Assembly (NCBI GenBank): GCA_026419785.1
Contig: JAODTK010003621.1
Coordinates: 124,001 to 188,000 of the forward strand
Length of the DNA stretch: 64,000 nucleotides
Direction of reading: 5' to 3'
From: Sclerodactyla briareus
Taxonomy: Eukaryota; Echinodermata; Holothuroidea; Dendrochirotida; Sclerodactylidae
Positions 24,153-39,100 of this stretch are shown here, one piece after another (within the stretch, counting starts at the first letter, position 1; each line of letters opens with the position of its first letter). The position numbers and the translations under genes are program-made. The notes beneath the pieces were generated by a model. It ran no database searches, was not told the origin of the DNA, and saw only the letters and a list, made by a program, of their open reading frames with translations.

Positions 24153-27100
24153 GTATCATGATTATATCATCATCATGTGCAACAGAATGAAGTAGACAGC
24201 TTGATCTGCAGATTAGATGATCTCTCTCGTTTTGGGGTTGGGTCGAAGCCGCTTCATCTCTCCCCTCCCCCCTCCTCCAATGTTTGCTGAAACATCTCTG
24301 GACGAATGATTCATAAAGTGCAGGCCCGTACGTCTGTGCAAATTTACAGTCCCATTATAAAGGCAAAACAATCACTGACTCTTGGGGTTCTTCTTGAAGA
24401 ACACAAAAAAGTGTGATCCAAATCATGAAAAAAACATGTAAAATTCCAAATCATATTTGTTAGAACTACCACGTTCATTAAAACAATGATTTCATACTGT
24501 ATGCATGTGCATGCAACACAGGTATGACATGCAGCAAATGGGTGAGTGAAATTAAAATTTTACTGTTGAATATTTGCCTGACTGGAAAACCCCAAAATAC
24601 CTAAGAAACACATAACAAACTTTGCTCTTGTTGGAGCCAGGGTCCAAAGTACATTTTTCAAGTCGGGTGCTATATTCAGGACTACCTGTTGCTACACAAT
24701 GAACATTAGTAAAATAACAACGTTTAACTGATATCCAGGCTTGGAAGGATAGGGCGACACTTGGAATCAGTAGAGATAAAATGCTACTGGCCAGCCATCG
24801 ATGGCCACAAGCTGTAGATCAATTTAAAAATGAGCTTTTACCATGAAATTCAACTGGTAGCCTCCACAACTATGGCATAGAGAGAAAAATGAGAGTACGA
24901 CTCAACTTGCTGTGTTTCACTCCCTACTTGATCTTTTGATGTGGGCAGGTTCATAGTAGGTCCTACTTCAACCCCCTGGTGTCACCTTATACCCCTTCAA
25001 TTTTTAGCGCAGATGTCTCTTCCCTTTCACCACTGACATCTGCAGTATGCTAGCCTACTAGGTACATGGCATGTTCTATAAGACAGAGTAGTCACCCCCT
25101 CATTCTGTTATGCCAGCCGAATCAAGTTTGAGTTACCAGAATTTTAGTGATATTGCTGACCTATTTTTCTGAATACTTGTTTTTGCCTCCTGTGCTGATT
25201 TCCACTCAGAACAAATTTTCTTTAATATTCCTGTTTCTGAAGTGCCAGTTACTTGGCCATGTGCCAATCATGTATTTTGAGATGTTAGTTGTAGCTAATG
25301 ATGAGTGAGAGAAAGTTTAAAATAATATACTAATCCACACTGTAGCATATGTAAAATTAACATTAGGCTTTACAATCTCACAAATTTGTGGTCATAATTT
25401 CAATGGGGTTTGGTGTTTCTAGGTTTGGACAAAACACATTGAATCATGCTCTTTTTGTAGGGAACGTCATTGGTTTGACCTAGTCTGGCAGTAATTTTAG
25501 GCAAAGAATTTCCAGCTAAATCTGGAAAATTAGCTGTAAACCAACCTTGTTCTGGTTTTGCGGTCTACTGCCTGTCTACCGCCTGTCTACCGCATACGTT
25601 CGAGCATACGTACGGGCTAGCCATGGAACTTTTTTGAGAAATTAAATTGATTATACATTGATAGTTTTTATCTGGGGCCTTATCGGCGCTCATTCGGTGG
25701 CGATGGAAAAAAATATTTCTATGGCAATTCATTGGAGAATGATAAACATGTAATTGGGATGTTTTAAAGAAAAAAATTCCCTGGGCACAATCACCAGAGT
25801 TAATTGTGTTATTAATAAGTGAGGCGAAAAATTTCAGTTGTACACTGCGACTGCGCTCAATCGGTTCACAATCAGTTAACCAGCATAAAAGCACGCTTCG
25901 AGTGCAGTAGTCATGCAAGACTGCACGGTCAATGGCCTGTATGCTATCATGAGTACCTCACTGATAAAATCCAAGGGCTATACACGGACACATTTCAGAT
26001 GTTTCAACTGATCCCACAAAACGATTGTGTGGATTGTTCATCAGTAGATGGGTAGAATGTGATCGAAGGGTCAATTTTCTTAATTACATTTTTTCGCTCT
26101 CCTAAATGTCATTTCGTGTGCACTTTCCCACATTTTGAGTGCGTGATCGCACTCCGCCCGTGTTCTCCGGACCCTAGTTGGAAGCAATGAATTTCTTGCT
26201 TCATCTGTAAATACACCCAATAATATTCCCTCCTGATGAGATACAATTCACAAATTACTACTCAGTTAGCTGTAACGTAACTATGATGTGCAGTGTATGT
26301 ACCGCTGTACTGCTTAGCACAAACTCACACACGTACTATGCCACGGCATACAAGTAGCCGTGACATGTAGCCAACCATATGCTGGCAAGCCCACTTACAA
26401 ATTGCCTTGATTGCAGAGTACAATATCAAAGCAAGACATCTCTGAAATTTGGTCATTAATGAGTTCACAAATCACTGCTAAAATCGTTAATCATATTTGT
26501 GACTTCCATTGTAATCAGTCTATGTATTCATGGAATTTTACGAACAGTATATTTACGCGGGCATTCAGTCACATGTTCATTCAGAATATAAATGATCGCT
26601 CAAATGAATCAGCACTTATCATAGTGCCAATGCAAAATCTTCATCAAAAGATGTTTTCATGCCAATACAGTGATGCCATACAATGTTAATCATGTTGAAT
26701 CAATGGACTCAACCATCATCACAATCCAGCAACCTGGCAATTTGAAAGTATCTGAAGTTGTCTTCTGATCTCCCTTCTACTTCCTGTTGTCCTATCTTTC
26801 ATGAATTTGCAAATGTTGTTCAAATACTCACTAATGATGAGACACCTATAAGATAAGGCTCTATTTCTTCCAGTCAAAAACACCTACCAACATTTCCCTG
26901 AAAAACCTCATTGTTAAATGTAAATAAATATCGTCATTCCTATATCTGCCCGTCCCTGCAGTGTTTGTTGGGTTGTGACTGTTTCAACTGTCAAACAGGG
27001 CAGGCTGATAAAGTCATTCTCATGCAAAATAAATTATTCGGTCATGCCCCTGTAAGTTCAAAGACTGGTCGGTGATACTGATAAGATTCAAAGACACCCA

Positions 27101-30100
27101 GCAATATCAGGTCACAACAACAACTTCACTTCCTTCCGAGATCTATACACCAGCACCAGATTCCCTGAAAGTCTCTGCAGCCTCGCTGTGGAGATGTAAA
27201 TATTGCAATTTCTGTGAATGCCCTCCTAGAGTTGATTTGTTGGTTTGTTTTATGATGTCATCAAATGTTAAGATGTTACTATTTCCCCTCAAGCGTGGAG
27301 TGCTTACCACAGGATTTTCATCTGCTGCGGTTCTGGCTAAATTCATGCCACTGCGGGTGCTGGAAAAAACCCCCAAATGTGCCCCTAACGCCTCACCCCC
27401 GATCAATATCCCCTATGGGAATTTGATAATTGAGGTACCAGTAAAACTAACTTCATGCATAATGTGCATCTCCTGTGATGATATTCACAAACCAGCACTG
27501 ACACTCATCGCCGCGAGTTTGTTATCTACTGAAGACAGCTATATGGAGGGTAGGGAGCCTGCGTTGGTGTGTTGTTTCAGACCAGCGGGTGTCTCTTTCT
27601 GGGAGGCTTGTATGCTTGTGGAGGAAGCTGGAGGCGGGGAAAATCTTGCCTCGTCAGTGACCCCCAGTGACGATGCCCATCTGGTAATTTCATCTTGGGT
27701 CATGTTTGATATTTTGGGTTTCTGAGATTCCAAAATTCGCCCCCTCGGTAGAGTAAGATGAGCATTTATGTCAAACGCATCCTCACAATTTACAAACATT
27801 GAAATTTGATGCGATTACAAAACACTGATCGATATTGTAGTTCGTGAGCATTGCAATGAGATAGGAACTGAAGTGTGATATGTTTTATCATGGATAAAAC
27901 ACATTCCATAATAACAATTATTCAAAGAGTAAACTGGCTGATGACGGGAATCTAATGATCAGTGGCCTTAGAAACTTGTTTCTCATGGGAGAGGGGGGGG
28001 GGGGGGTGATATGATGGGCCCAGAAGAACTGTTTGTTGATATGATCCTCCTTTGCGGGAACTCAGCAGACTCCATGTAGGGGATATAAACGTCAATCTGT
28101 CAGAGCCAGTCTTGTGCAAACTAGCACACAGCCTATGCATCCATGATTGAGGAATAGCAGAGAGGTCACTGTAACCCAGAAACGGGACAACAATTTTACT
28201 GTTTGACACCAGCCCACACTTTATAGTAAGAAGTCACAGGTGTTAATCATTAGACCACTCGCTTGACAAAGGTGACTAATGGTACAGCTTTTTTGCAGGC
28301 TGCCCGGTCTGCTGTATCCATTGATTAAAATTTGGCTTCGGGTTGTGGACTATGCAAATGTATTTCCATCTTTCGTGAGAGCTAATTAGACTGGAAGACT
28401 TGAGTAGGCCCTATATAACAGTGGTTGATGTGTCATTGAACATTATTATCCTCAGGACTGTACCAATATGTCATGGGTAACCAACCGTCACCAATCCTTG
28501 GATTACTCAATTCATGTCATTGGAATTTTCTCTCAGTTCTATAAGGAATAGGCCAGCACGTACTGTCAATGACCAATATCAATTTGTGAGCGATGCGCAT
28601 AAGAAACCCCTTCCTCACAGCTATAGGCACAGTGCATATAATTGCTGAGACTAGCTTAAATGTTGCTCATTCTCCCCTTGAAACATTGACATAGATTGCG
28701 AATTAATAGCGAATAAAGAAACCGGAACTTGCAAAACTCCCGTAGATGCAGTATATTGACCATTATCCGCATTTTTTTTTGGAAACCATGTTCATTCTAT
28801 TGATTCTCTGTCGTAATTCCAATGGGTCGATCACAATTCAAGAAATGATCAAGAACAAGTGAACAGGTTTGTATCTGGAGTGTTGTGCTCTATGGTATCA
28901 AATGAGACTTGGGCAATGGAAGAAGAAGATCTTACTAGACTTTGACAAATGATATGAGAGGATCAATGGATAATGTTGGTGAAATTGAGATAGACAGGTA
29001 AATTTGAGATTCATGTCCAGAAGAGTAAGCCTGAAGTGGTAAGGTCATGAATGAATTTTGATGAACAGTACTGGAGAAATTTGGACCTGGAGTTACGCGC
29101 AGCGACCTCGCAGCAAAGGGTATTGACAGTGCCTTTGCCTGACATAAAACTGTTCATGATGATGATGATATTCTCCCGCAGTCATCTTCATCCGTAACCA
29201 CCTCTCTATGGTTCCTTGTGCTCTCATCTATTTCCTCCTCTCTGTCCACGTACTCAATCATGGCTGCTTGTCCTACAAGGACCCATGCATAGTGTTGTGT
29301 GTATACCATCCATACAGGGATAACCCATCCCCCCTGCTGATAGCTGTACCAATTGGAAGTGGAGAATCTAAGTAATTACTTCCTCTGTTTGATACGTGTG
29401 TGTCTTTCCCATTAGAAGCAGCATAGTTGACAGGATCTAAATAACAAAAAATCGAGGATAATCTTATACCGTGTAATTATCTGAGCAGCAGTTTCTGTCG
29501 TTTTTGGCTAAGAAGGATAAACACTATTGAACAATTGTCAACAACAAATTAATATGCTGAGTCTAGGTGTTAGATATTTCTTTATTTCTTTCCTCCTCTA
29601 GACAACTATTACTAAAGTGCAACTTTAGGGAATTCTTTTTATCCCTCTTCCTTTCCCAGCAATATCAACCCCAACAACGTGCAGATGGTACACTGAAATA
29701 TTGCTAAGCATTTGTTCGTATATCGCACAATCTCCCCCCGCTTTTTACCTTGACACAGATGATTTTGGAAAGGCCTACTAATCTGTAGGCTGTGATAAAA
29801 ATGAGTGAGAGATGGGCTGATAATCCGACATTCGTCTTTTTAAAATGGGAGGTACTGCCTGCCATTATCTACCTACCTCAAATGAGTAATAATCATAGGA
29901 TAATGAATTTCAGAGTAACACAGACAAGTGTACTGTGGAGTGCATAGAGTAATGATATTCAGAGGTCACATACAGTACTGTATCCATTCTAATAAAAGCC
30001 TTTGCCCTGATGGTAACATAGATGCTCTTAGGAAAATTGCACTTTCTTCAGCCTAAACCAGCTATGCTGGTTGTGTGATTGAGCTACAGTAATGTTATTC

Positions 30101-33100
30101 GCAGCCGTCCGTTGTCTGTCTGTCTGTCTGTCTGTCTGTGTAAACAGTTGCCTTTTTAGGCTCTTAATTTGTTGATCAACTGCTACCCTGTTGATTTCCC
30201 ATGGGATACTTTGCCCCACTACGGATCAGTATAAAGATGGAATGGAGGGCATAATGGCATAATTCTCAAACATAATGTTGGAAAACTCAAAATAATGTTC
30301 TCCCACAGGTAAAGTTGAATCACCATCATGCTTGGTCAGTGTATGGGTTCCAGGAATTTTCAGGGCAAAGGTCACTGGAACTGAGCTACAAATTGGTTAT
30401 TATATTGGTTAATATAACAATAGTTAAGGAGTAACATGATACTATATGTACCTATCAGTCTCATATCAATTACATCATACATACACCAATCAATAATAAA
30501 TCAGTGTCCCTTATAGACGCCTTTGGTCATGTTTGTCATAGCTTGATGAGATTTATCAGAATGAATACGGTTCAAGGAAAACATTTGTTCTGTCTTGGAA
30601 ATTGAGATAAAAGATTTTATAACAATGAAAATATTAGAGAATAAATGAGTGTGTTTGCTACTGGAGGCATACAGTTGTGTGCTGTAGATTACTTCACTGT
30701 GGAGTGCTTCAAGTGAGTAATATTAGAGGTCTGTCTCACATCCTGAAGACTAGCCTGCTAAAGCAGTCGATATGTGAGAGACATCTCCAAAACAATAAAG
30801 AGGAGGGGGCCGTTCCACACTTGATAACCACATATCCACTGCAGAGCTTTGATAAATTCCGAAAAATTGGGGATTCTCCTCATTAATATTCATGTGACAT
30901 AGCTCATCACTAAACATGCAATTGGCATTGAGAACATGATATTCCTATTCCGCGGGATCGCCAATCTACTGCGTCGTTGAAAGTTAGGGTCCGCCCATGA
31001 GGGCCCAGCTAACAGTTTGTGAATATGAACATCAACAGCAAACAAATTCAATTAAAAAACCACGTCCCTGCAGGTATTTATAATGGCAAGAACCCACAAT
31101 CACCGTTGCTCATTCCATGTATAAGTGAGAGTGCTTGATGCAAGGCGAAAGCACCAAGGCTGGATTCAAGCATGCCTAACTGAACATGCTTGTTTATCTT
31201 GTTCTGGAACCCATCTCTAACAAATCAACACCAGAATGTGATGTTTCAAATTTATTGTAAGTTGAATCGCAGTTGATTTGATGAGTGGGAGCCAGGCCTA
31301 AATAGAGTGAACCTTGGGGAGAGGGACCTATGGCTCTGACAGTTTGATAGCTCATTTCTCTTCGTTCATTTCCTCACTCTCAGGTTATGCTTGCGAGCAT
31401 AAGAATTCATATGAAGTCTATTCAGTGAAGGTCCTGAAGAAGCCACTCAATCATCCAAGATGACGACGTGGAATGTACCATGACGAGAACTGTCTTGTCC
31501 TTGCAACCGACAACCATTCTTGACATCCCTACATTCCTGCTTTCAGACCCCAGTAAGTGCTGGTTACTAAGAGTGAAGACAGGAGGTGCAAAGTCTCTGA
31601 GCAATCAGACAGATCCAAAAAAAAGGAATTGGTAGGCAGGTTGATAATGTGTAGACTGATTCAATGGCCAAAAGCCTGCCTTCTGGGCCAAAAAAGCCAC
31701 TGTTCTTGTTAACCTTTTTAGCTGCTGACTAGTGGATTCTCTAATGTCTGGAGATCTTGGAACATTAGCAAAATTAACTTGGCTTTTGAAGTCTTGTCTC
31801 CTGTCCTTCTAAACACGTCTCTGCAATCTGTGGAGAGCTAAGGGAAAGGAGGGAGGGAAAGGTTCACGCAGACCAGCAACCCTGGTCAAATACCGACGTT
31901 CTTACATTCATAAATTTTTCCTTCAGTGAGGGATCAGAGATGGACTATGGTAGGATCTTGAACTAGTTTACGGTCATGCCCTGCTCAGGGCAGGGTAGTG
32001 GCTCCGGATCTGCGTGAATAGAATTGTGAGAACGGTGTTGTGGAATTTACTTACATGATCCAGTGGCGAGATGGGCATGAAAATCAGTATAGGAAAGGCA
32101 AAACAGATTATTTTCCAAGACAAATTCAAGGTAAAGCAACATTTGGCAATTGAACAACAAAATAGTATATACAGCGCAGCGCAGTGTAAGTATATTGGAG
32201 CCATCCTCGCGAAGGGCTCAAAGATCGAATTATATCCAAGCTATAGAAACAACTACAGTATTGCAAATCGTAACTTCCATTCAGTTTCATTTCTTGTCCT
32301 CCTTTCCAGCCAGGAAAGCTACCCAGACTTCAAAAAAACTACCAATTGAAAAAAAAAAATATGCTAAATGGTAAAAATTTGTGATTTGGAATGGTCCGTG
32401 TTTGATGAAACAATACATTTGTTGTGACACCCACTTCCCTGAAAACTTGCAGATCGATCGGCGTTTCTCTCAGGAGAGAATTTTTAGCTCAAACCAGCTA
32501 TGCTGGTTGAGCTATGTGATCCGCCAGTCATTTTATTTATCTATCTATTCAAATCTGTCTGTATGTATGTCTGTCTGTTCACTGTCTGCCGTCCGTACGT
32601 CCCTCCGTCCGTCCGTCCGTCCGTCCGTCCCTCGTCCGTAGTCCGTCCGTCCGTCGTCCACAATTGATCATGGGCTTGTGCCAATTGATCAATCTTTGCT
32701 TGATGTTGACCAAAATTGGCATAATGGGCATTGACCTCTAGGACATTTCTGACCTTGTAAAGGTTCAATGTCACAGGTCATTAAAAAGAATCATGTTGGC
32801 AAGTTTGTTCAAAATTACAAAAAGGATCTTCTCCTACAAAAAGCATTATTAGATTGTCTTGAAATCGTCTAATGTTCCTTGAGTAGTGCTCCGTTCAGGT
32901 TGTACACAGATTTGATGGTGCCTTCTAATTAATGCCATGAAGTGTACAAACAGTAACATCTGGTGAAAGAAAGTATTATAGGCCCCTGAAGGCATACTTT
33001 GATGGATTGTGGACCGAATTGGAAACAATGTTCATTGACCCCCGGGACAACTTTGACCTGGTGAAGGTCAAATTCAAAGGTGCTTCAGTAGAGTGGAATA

Positions 33101-36100
33101 AGGGACTAATTTTTTGAACTATACAAAAATGCATTTTCTCCTAGAAGAGGATTGATGTTCTTAAATTACTTCTAATGTTTTTTCGAAAGTAACTCTCCAT
33201 GGCATGTTCACAAAATTCACATGTCATGTTATCTGAGGGAGTTAAGGTTCATTTTATGGAAAGTTGACATAATTTGATAGTTCCAATGATCCTTTCATTT
33301 CTTCCATAATAACTCGGAGAAAAGACCTCGCAATCTAGTTGTTATTGTAGTATCTTTGTCGACATGGACTTTCAACCAGAAAGCCCCCCATTTCCATGGA
33401 CAGGGGCACCGAGAGATTCGGTAGGCACCCGAGAAGTGTATCCATCAGTAATGCCTTTCCATAGTAAGCAGTGAGATTGGGAATTGATTCATTAAGGAAG
33501 TTTTAGAAAGGAAACTTGAATTTTTATGTAGATCGCGATCAAAGACCCTTGAAATCAAGGTTTTTGGCTGGCTGAATGAAATTCAGGAGGAGACTTAGTG
33601 GTCACTATGGTGTGTGTGCGTTGTTGTGTGTGTGTGTGTGTTGTGTGTCTGTGTGTGTGTGTGTTGCGTGCGTTTGGGATACAGTAAAACGGGGACACAC
33701 ACGGATCCTTTCCACGAAATGGGGATATGCCGAGAACGGGGAATTCCCGTGTTTGTCCCCGTTTCATAGCGAAAACGCCCCACAAAAAACGGAATGGGGG
33801 ATATCCCCGGTCCTGGTTTGCCTTACACTGCTTAAAAATGTACTTCGTAGTGGTAGGGGTACCCCTATGAGGTGTTGCGCTGATGTCCCCATTTCCATAG
33901 GTGAAAGCTCAAGGTCCCGTTGTGCGTTCCCCGTTTGGGCGCCTTACAAAGGGATTGTGTGTGTGTGTGTGTGTGTGTGTGGTGTCAAATTCCTCGTGGA
34001 GCAGGATATCTTTCGAACGGCAAGTGCAAAAATGCGACAAATTTTCAGGGTAGCACCGGGGTTGGTGTGCACGATCTGATTGGATTTTGGGCACAAAAAT
34101 AGCAAGTCACTAATAAGTAAAGGTAATGTAGCCGATTTATGTACTTATTGTTAGGCTCGGAGCAAGATACGGATGAAACGTCGGGCTATGGTGACTTGGT
34201 TTGGCAACATAGATCGAGGATAGAGGTAGATGAACTGATTAGAGTTTGAGCGTAAAAAATAGGGTCATCAAAGGTGAATTCGGGGTTTAAAACACTGGTT
34301 TTTTGGCCATAACTTGGGACCCAAATGTCTGCCGAGGTTGGGAGGTGCACCATGTGATTCAAATCGTTGACCTCCATTCTGTTGACTTTGACCTCAATTG
34401 ACCCTTTACCATTGTTTTGGCCGCATCAAATTTTCGTGCCATGTGCGGATCTCAAAGGTGAAATGAACCATTATGACATGTGACCTGTGTGCTGAAGATA
34501 TCAGAGGTCAAAGTGTTCATTCGAAATAAGTGCAGTTAGGTTGTTCGTAGTTATTGTCATGTGATTTTAGATCAGCAGGTCAAAAAACTCCCCCTGAAGA
34601 TGAGTCAAAAGGTCAAAGGTCAAACAGGTTGAAATGAATGTGCATATTTTCGAGTTACAGGGCAAGGAAATTACACTGTTCAATTTTGTCACAATTTGGA
34701 TATCTGGCAGATCTCGCATGTGCGCATACGCGAAAACAAACTCCCGCTTTCAATCGGGCACTCGGCTATCTCAAGAGAGGGGTCAAAGGTGTTTGATACT
34801 TTTGTGCAATAGCTCAGCAGATACGTTGGGATACATAATGCTTGTTTAGACTGTGTGGCATCTCATCGAGAGTAAAAGTTTTCCCAGAAAAACCTGACAT
34901 GTCATCAAAGGTCTTCCAAGGTCACCTTATGGACAAAAAACTAATTTTTTGGAGACAACTTACATGGACATTGCTGGGCAATGTTGAAATTTCAAGACAG
35001 GGGTACATCTGGTGGAGAACATTTTTCCATGAAAACCATCATGTCATCAAAGGTCTTACAAGGGTAACTTATGGGCATATAACTGTCAAATAGTATGTGT
35101 TCCTGTTACAAACTTCCAGTGACTTTTTCTGATGTGGTTTATATTTCAGGACAAGGTGTATCCCATCTAGGGTTACATTTTTTATAAAAAATGGTTCAGG
35201 TCATCCGAGGTCATTGAAAGGGATAATTGAGGTCAAAAACTGATTTTGGTTACTTTTCGGCAATAGCAGTGGGCGTGTTTCATCAGAATGCCAAAATGCT
35301 ACTAGGAGTGGATGTATAACATGAGAGTTACAATTTTGTCATAAAAAACTGTCATGTATTGGAGGTCATTCGAGGTCACTAGGGGTCAAAAAACTGTTTT
35401 CTGCCATAATCGGAGATTCGATATCTGTGAGGCTGGAGAGGTTCACCATTGTGTTTATATTGTTGACCTGATTGTGTGACCCTCTTGACCTAAATTTGAC
35501 CTCTGTCGGGTTGGTCATGTGGTTAAAGGTGGTCTGAATAAGAGGTGCTATCTTAAGGAGACGGGCAAACAAAAAAATAGAAAAATGGTTATTTGTTGGA
35601 TATGTGATAGAACCTTGGTGTGCTATGGGAGGGAAACCAACCCCCTCTTCGATGGACAATACTTTGGTAGTTAAAGGGGTCAAAGGGGGTTTAATTTAAT
35701 GAGCTTTTTAGCAATAACCATTTAGGCGTGCTCATTGGAATGCAAATATGCCTTCCAGGATTGGATGATACATGGGAGTAACAATTTTTATAAAAACCGC
35801 CATTTCATGAGGTCAATTGGGGTCAAAAACTGATTTTTTTAATACTTTTGTGGCAATAGACACTTGGGCTTGTTATCAGAATGCGACATACTCTTAGGAG
35901 TGGAGTATCACATGGAGGAAGAGTACAATTTTCATAAAAACTGTCATGTCATTGAGGTCATTCGCGGTCACTTAGGGTCAAAAACTGTTTTCTGGCACTA
36001 ATCAGAGAATTGAATAATTGTGAAGGCTGGGAGGTTCCCCCATTGTAATATAATTGTTGCCTTGCATGTGTGGGACCTCTGAACTCAATTGACCTCTGTG

Positions 36101-39100
36101 GGTGGTCATGTGGTTAAGGTTGGAGTCTGAAGAAATGTGCTTATTTAAGAGTACGGGCAAAAAATAGAAACCGGTATTTTTGGATAGTGGGGGATAGACC
36201 GTGGTGTGCTTTATGGAGGAAACCCAACTCCCGCTTCGATCGGACAACATACTTTGGTAGTTACAAGGGGTCAAAGTTTAATTTAATAGCTGTTTCGCAA
36301 TAAATTAGGAGTGCTCATTGGAATGCAAATGCGTCCAGGATTGGATGAATCACCATGGAGAGTAACAATTTTTATAAAAACCGCCAGTCATTGAAGGTCA
36401 CATTGGGGTCAAAAACTGATTTTAATACTTTTTGGCAATAGACTGGGCATGTTCATCAGACTGCGAAATGCTTAGGAGTGGGATGTATCACATGAGAGGT
36501 TCATTTTTATAAAAACTGTCATGTCATGAAGGTCATTCAAGGTCACTAGGGGTCAAAAACTGTTTTCGGGCCGTAATCGGAGAATTGAATATCTGTGAAG
36601 ATGGAAGGTTCACATGTGATATAATTGTGACCTGCAGGTGTGGACCTCTGACCTCAATTTGACTCTGTCGGGTTTTGGGTTCATGTGGGTAAAGGTGTTG
36701 AGTTCTGAATAAATGGGCCTATTTAAGGAGTTACTGGCAAAACAAAATTAAGAAACTGGTTAATTTTTGGATATGTGATTGAACTTAGTGTCTTCCTGGG
36801 GAGACCCACTCCTGTTTCAATCGGACACTTACTGTGGTAGTTACAAGGGGTTAAAGTTTAATTTAATAGTTTCTTTGCAATAACATTGGGCGTGATCTTT
36901 GGAATGCAATATGCTTCGAGGAGTGATGCATCACCATGGAGAGTAACACTTTGTATAAAAAACCGGCATGTATGGAAGGTCATCAACAGGTCACGTAGGG
37001 TCAAAAACTGATTTTAGTATTTTTGGCAATAGCACTGGGCATGGTCATCAAAATGCAAAGCTCCTAGAGTGGATGTATCACATGGAGAAGTGACAATTTC
37101 ATGAGAACTGCCATGTCGTTAACGGTCACTCAAGGCACTTGGGGTCAAAATGTTTTCTGGCCTTAATTGGAGAATTGATTATTGTGAAGCTGGAAGGTTC
37201 ACCATTGCTGGATAATGTTGACCTGCATGTGTGTGGACCGATGACATCAAATTTGACCTATTCGGGTGTTCATGTGGTAAAGGTGAGTCGTTCTGGACCA
37301 ACAAAATGTGCTATTTAAGGAGTAAGGGCCAAAAAAAAAAAAGAAACTGTTATTTTTAGGGTATGTGATAGACCTTGGTGTGACTTTATGGAGGAGACCA
37401 ACTCCTGTTCGATCAGGACACTTTGGTAGTACAATGGGGCAAAGTTTAATTTAATAGATTTTCCGCAATAACATTGGGCGTGTTCATTGGAATGCAATAT
37501 GCTTCAGGAGGGGATGCATCACAGGAGATACACATTTTTATAAAAACCGCCATGTCATAAGAGGTCATCAAAGGTCAAGTAGGGGTCAAAAACTGATTTT
37601 AGTACTTTGCAATAGCATGGGCAGTATAACACACAATGCCCAAAGCTCCTAGGAGTGGATGTATAACATGGCAGAGTTTACAATTTTATGAGAAAATGCC
37701 ATGTCGGTTTAAAGGTCATTCAAGGCACTTGGGGGTCGAAAAATGTTTTCTGGCCATAATCAGAAAAATGAATATCTGGAAGGCTGGAAGGTCACCATGT
37801 GATATAATTGTTGACCTGCATGTGTGTGAACCTCGACATCAATTTGACCTCTGTCGTGTGGGCATGTGGTTAAAGGTTGGTCTGAAATAAATGTGCTTTT
37901 GTCAGGAGTTACGGGCCAAAAAAAAAAATAGGAGCTGGTTATTTAAGGTATGTGATAGACCTTTGTGTGCTTTATAGAGGAGAACAACTCCCCTTTCAAT
38001 CGGAAACTTACTTTGGTGTTTACAAGGGGTAAAGTTAATTATAAGCTTTTCGCAATAACATTGAGCGTGTTCAGTGGAATGCAATAGCTTCTAGGAGTGG
38101 ATGACATGCCACATGGAGAGTAACAATTGTTTAAAAAAACACGCCATGTCCTTGAAGGTCATGAAGGGTCACTGGGGTCAAAAACTGATTTTGTACTTTT
38201 TGGCAATAGCACTAGCAGTTCACAGATATGAAAATGCTCCTAAGGAGGGGATATCAACATAGAGAGAAATTAACAATTTAAAAAAAAAAATGCCTGTCAT
38301 TAAAGGTCATTCAAGGTCACTCAGGGGTCAAGTCAAAAAATGTTTTCTGGCCATAATCAGAAGATTGAATTCTGTGAAAAAAGGGGAGCTTGGAAGGTTC
38401 ACCATTGTGAATATTAAACATTGTGAGAAACAATGTTTATAAAAATTCCATTCAGTGAAGGTATTAAAGGTCAATAGGGGTCGACAAATTATTTTTGTCT
38501 GCCTGAACTTTGTTCAAGGAGATTCATAGTGAGGTGGTCCACTTTGTCAGATTACACCTGCATAGCTCTGGCTATAGTGAGATAGCAGGGGGGTGGGGGG
38601 GAGTAACTCCCTTGGAGGCTGGGTATAAAGGGAATCTTATGGGTGACACGAAGATATACAGACAAAACTTTATTAGATAACACCAGTTGTCACTATGAGC
38701 TGTAGTCTACTTTAGTTCGCCAAAAATATTAACATTGAATCAGGTCACTAGGGGATGCAGTGGTATAAATTGTTGATCATGCCCAATGTGCAAGTTTTGT
38801 GAATTCCACGAAGTATAAGTGTGGTTCACAATTGGTCCTAAGATAAGTGAAGTGAGAAAATGGGTCACAGAAAGTTGATTATTGTCTAATTTGGATAATT
38901 TACGGCAATCTTCGTACATTTCCACAAAACTCTATATGGTATAGACATTGTCAATACAGTCCTTACGGATTGAAATTGGTCATGATTAGTAGGCTGTTTA
39001 TGTTAAATGTTAATACCAGAATCTTAAAGCAAACTCATTAAATGCCTTGTAAGTGTTCGCATGGGGTCTAATAGATGAAAACATGATCGCGTAACCAGGC

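Larger units (their letters stand above)
24153..31383 (+). other. PKC intron 1 (7.2 kb)
   Basis: This intron is bounded by GTATCA and CACTCTCAG. It holds a diverged copy of a dispersed repeat (about 25325-25465), a coding-like broken segment on the minus strand (27070-27800), and a head fragment of the composite element (30040-30420). Elsewhere I see only AT-rich unique-looking sequence, with a G run near 27990 and no further PKC exon. Confidence 0.75.

Noticed and set aside
25019..25050. Shared phrase CACCACTGACATCTGCAGT at 25.0 and 61.8 kb as a repeat
   Set aside because: The match is about 20 bases long and the flanks do not align.
33576..34079. 167-codon plus frame
   Set aside because: It crosses two GT microsatellites, giving Cys/Val runs; no domain and no conservation signal.
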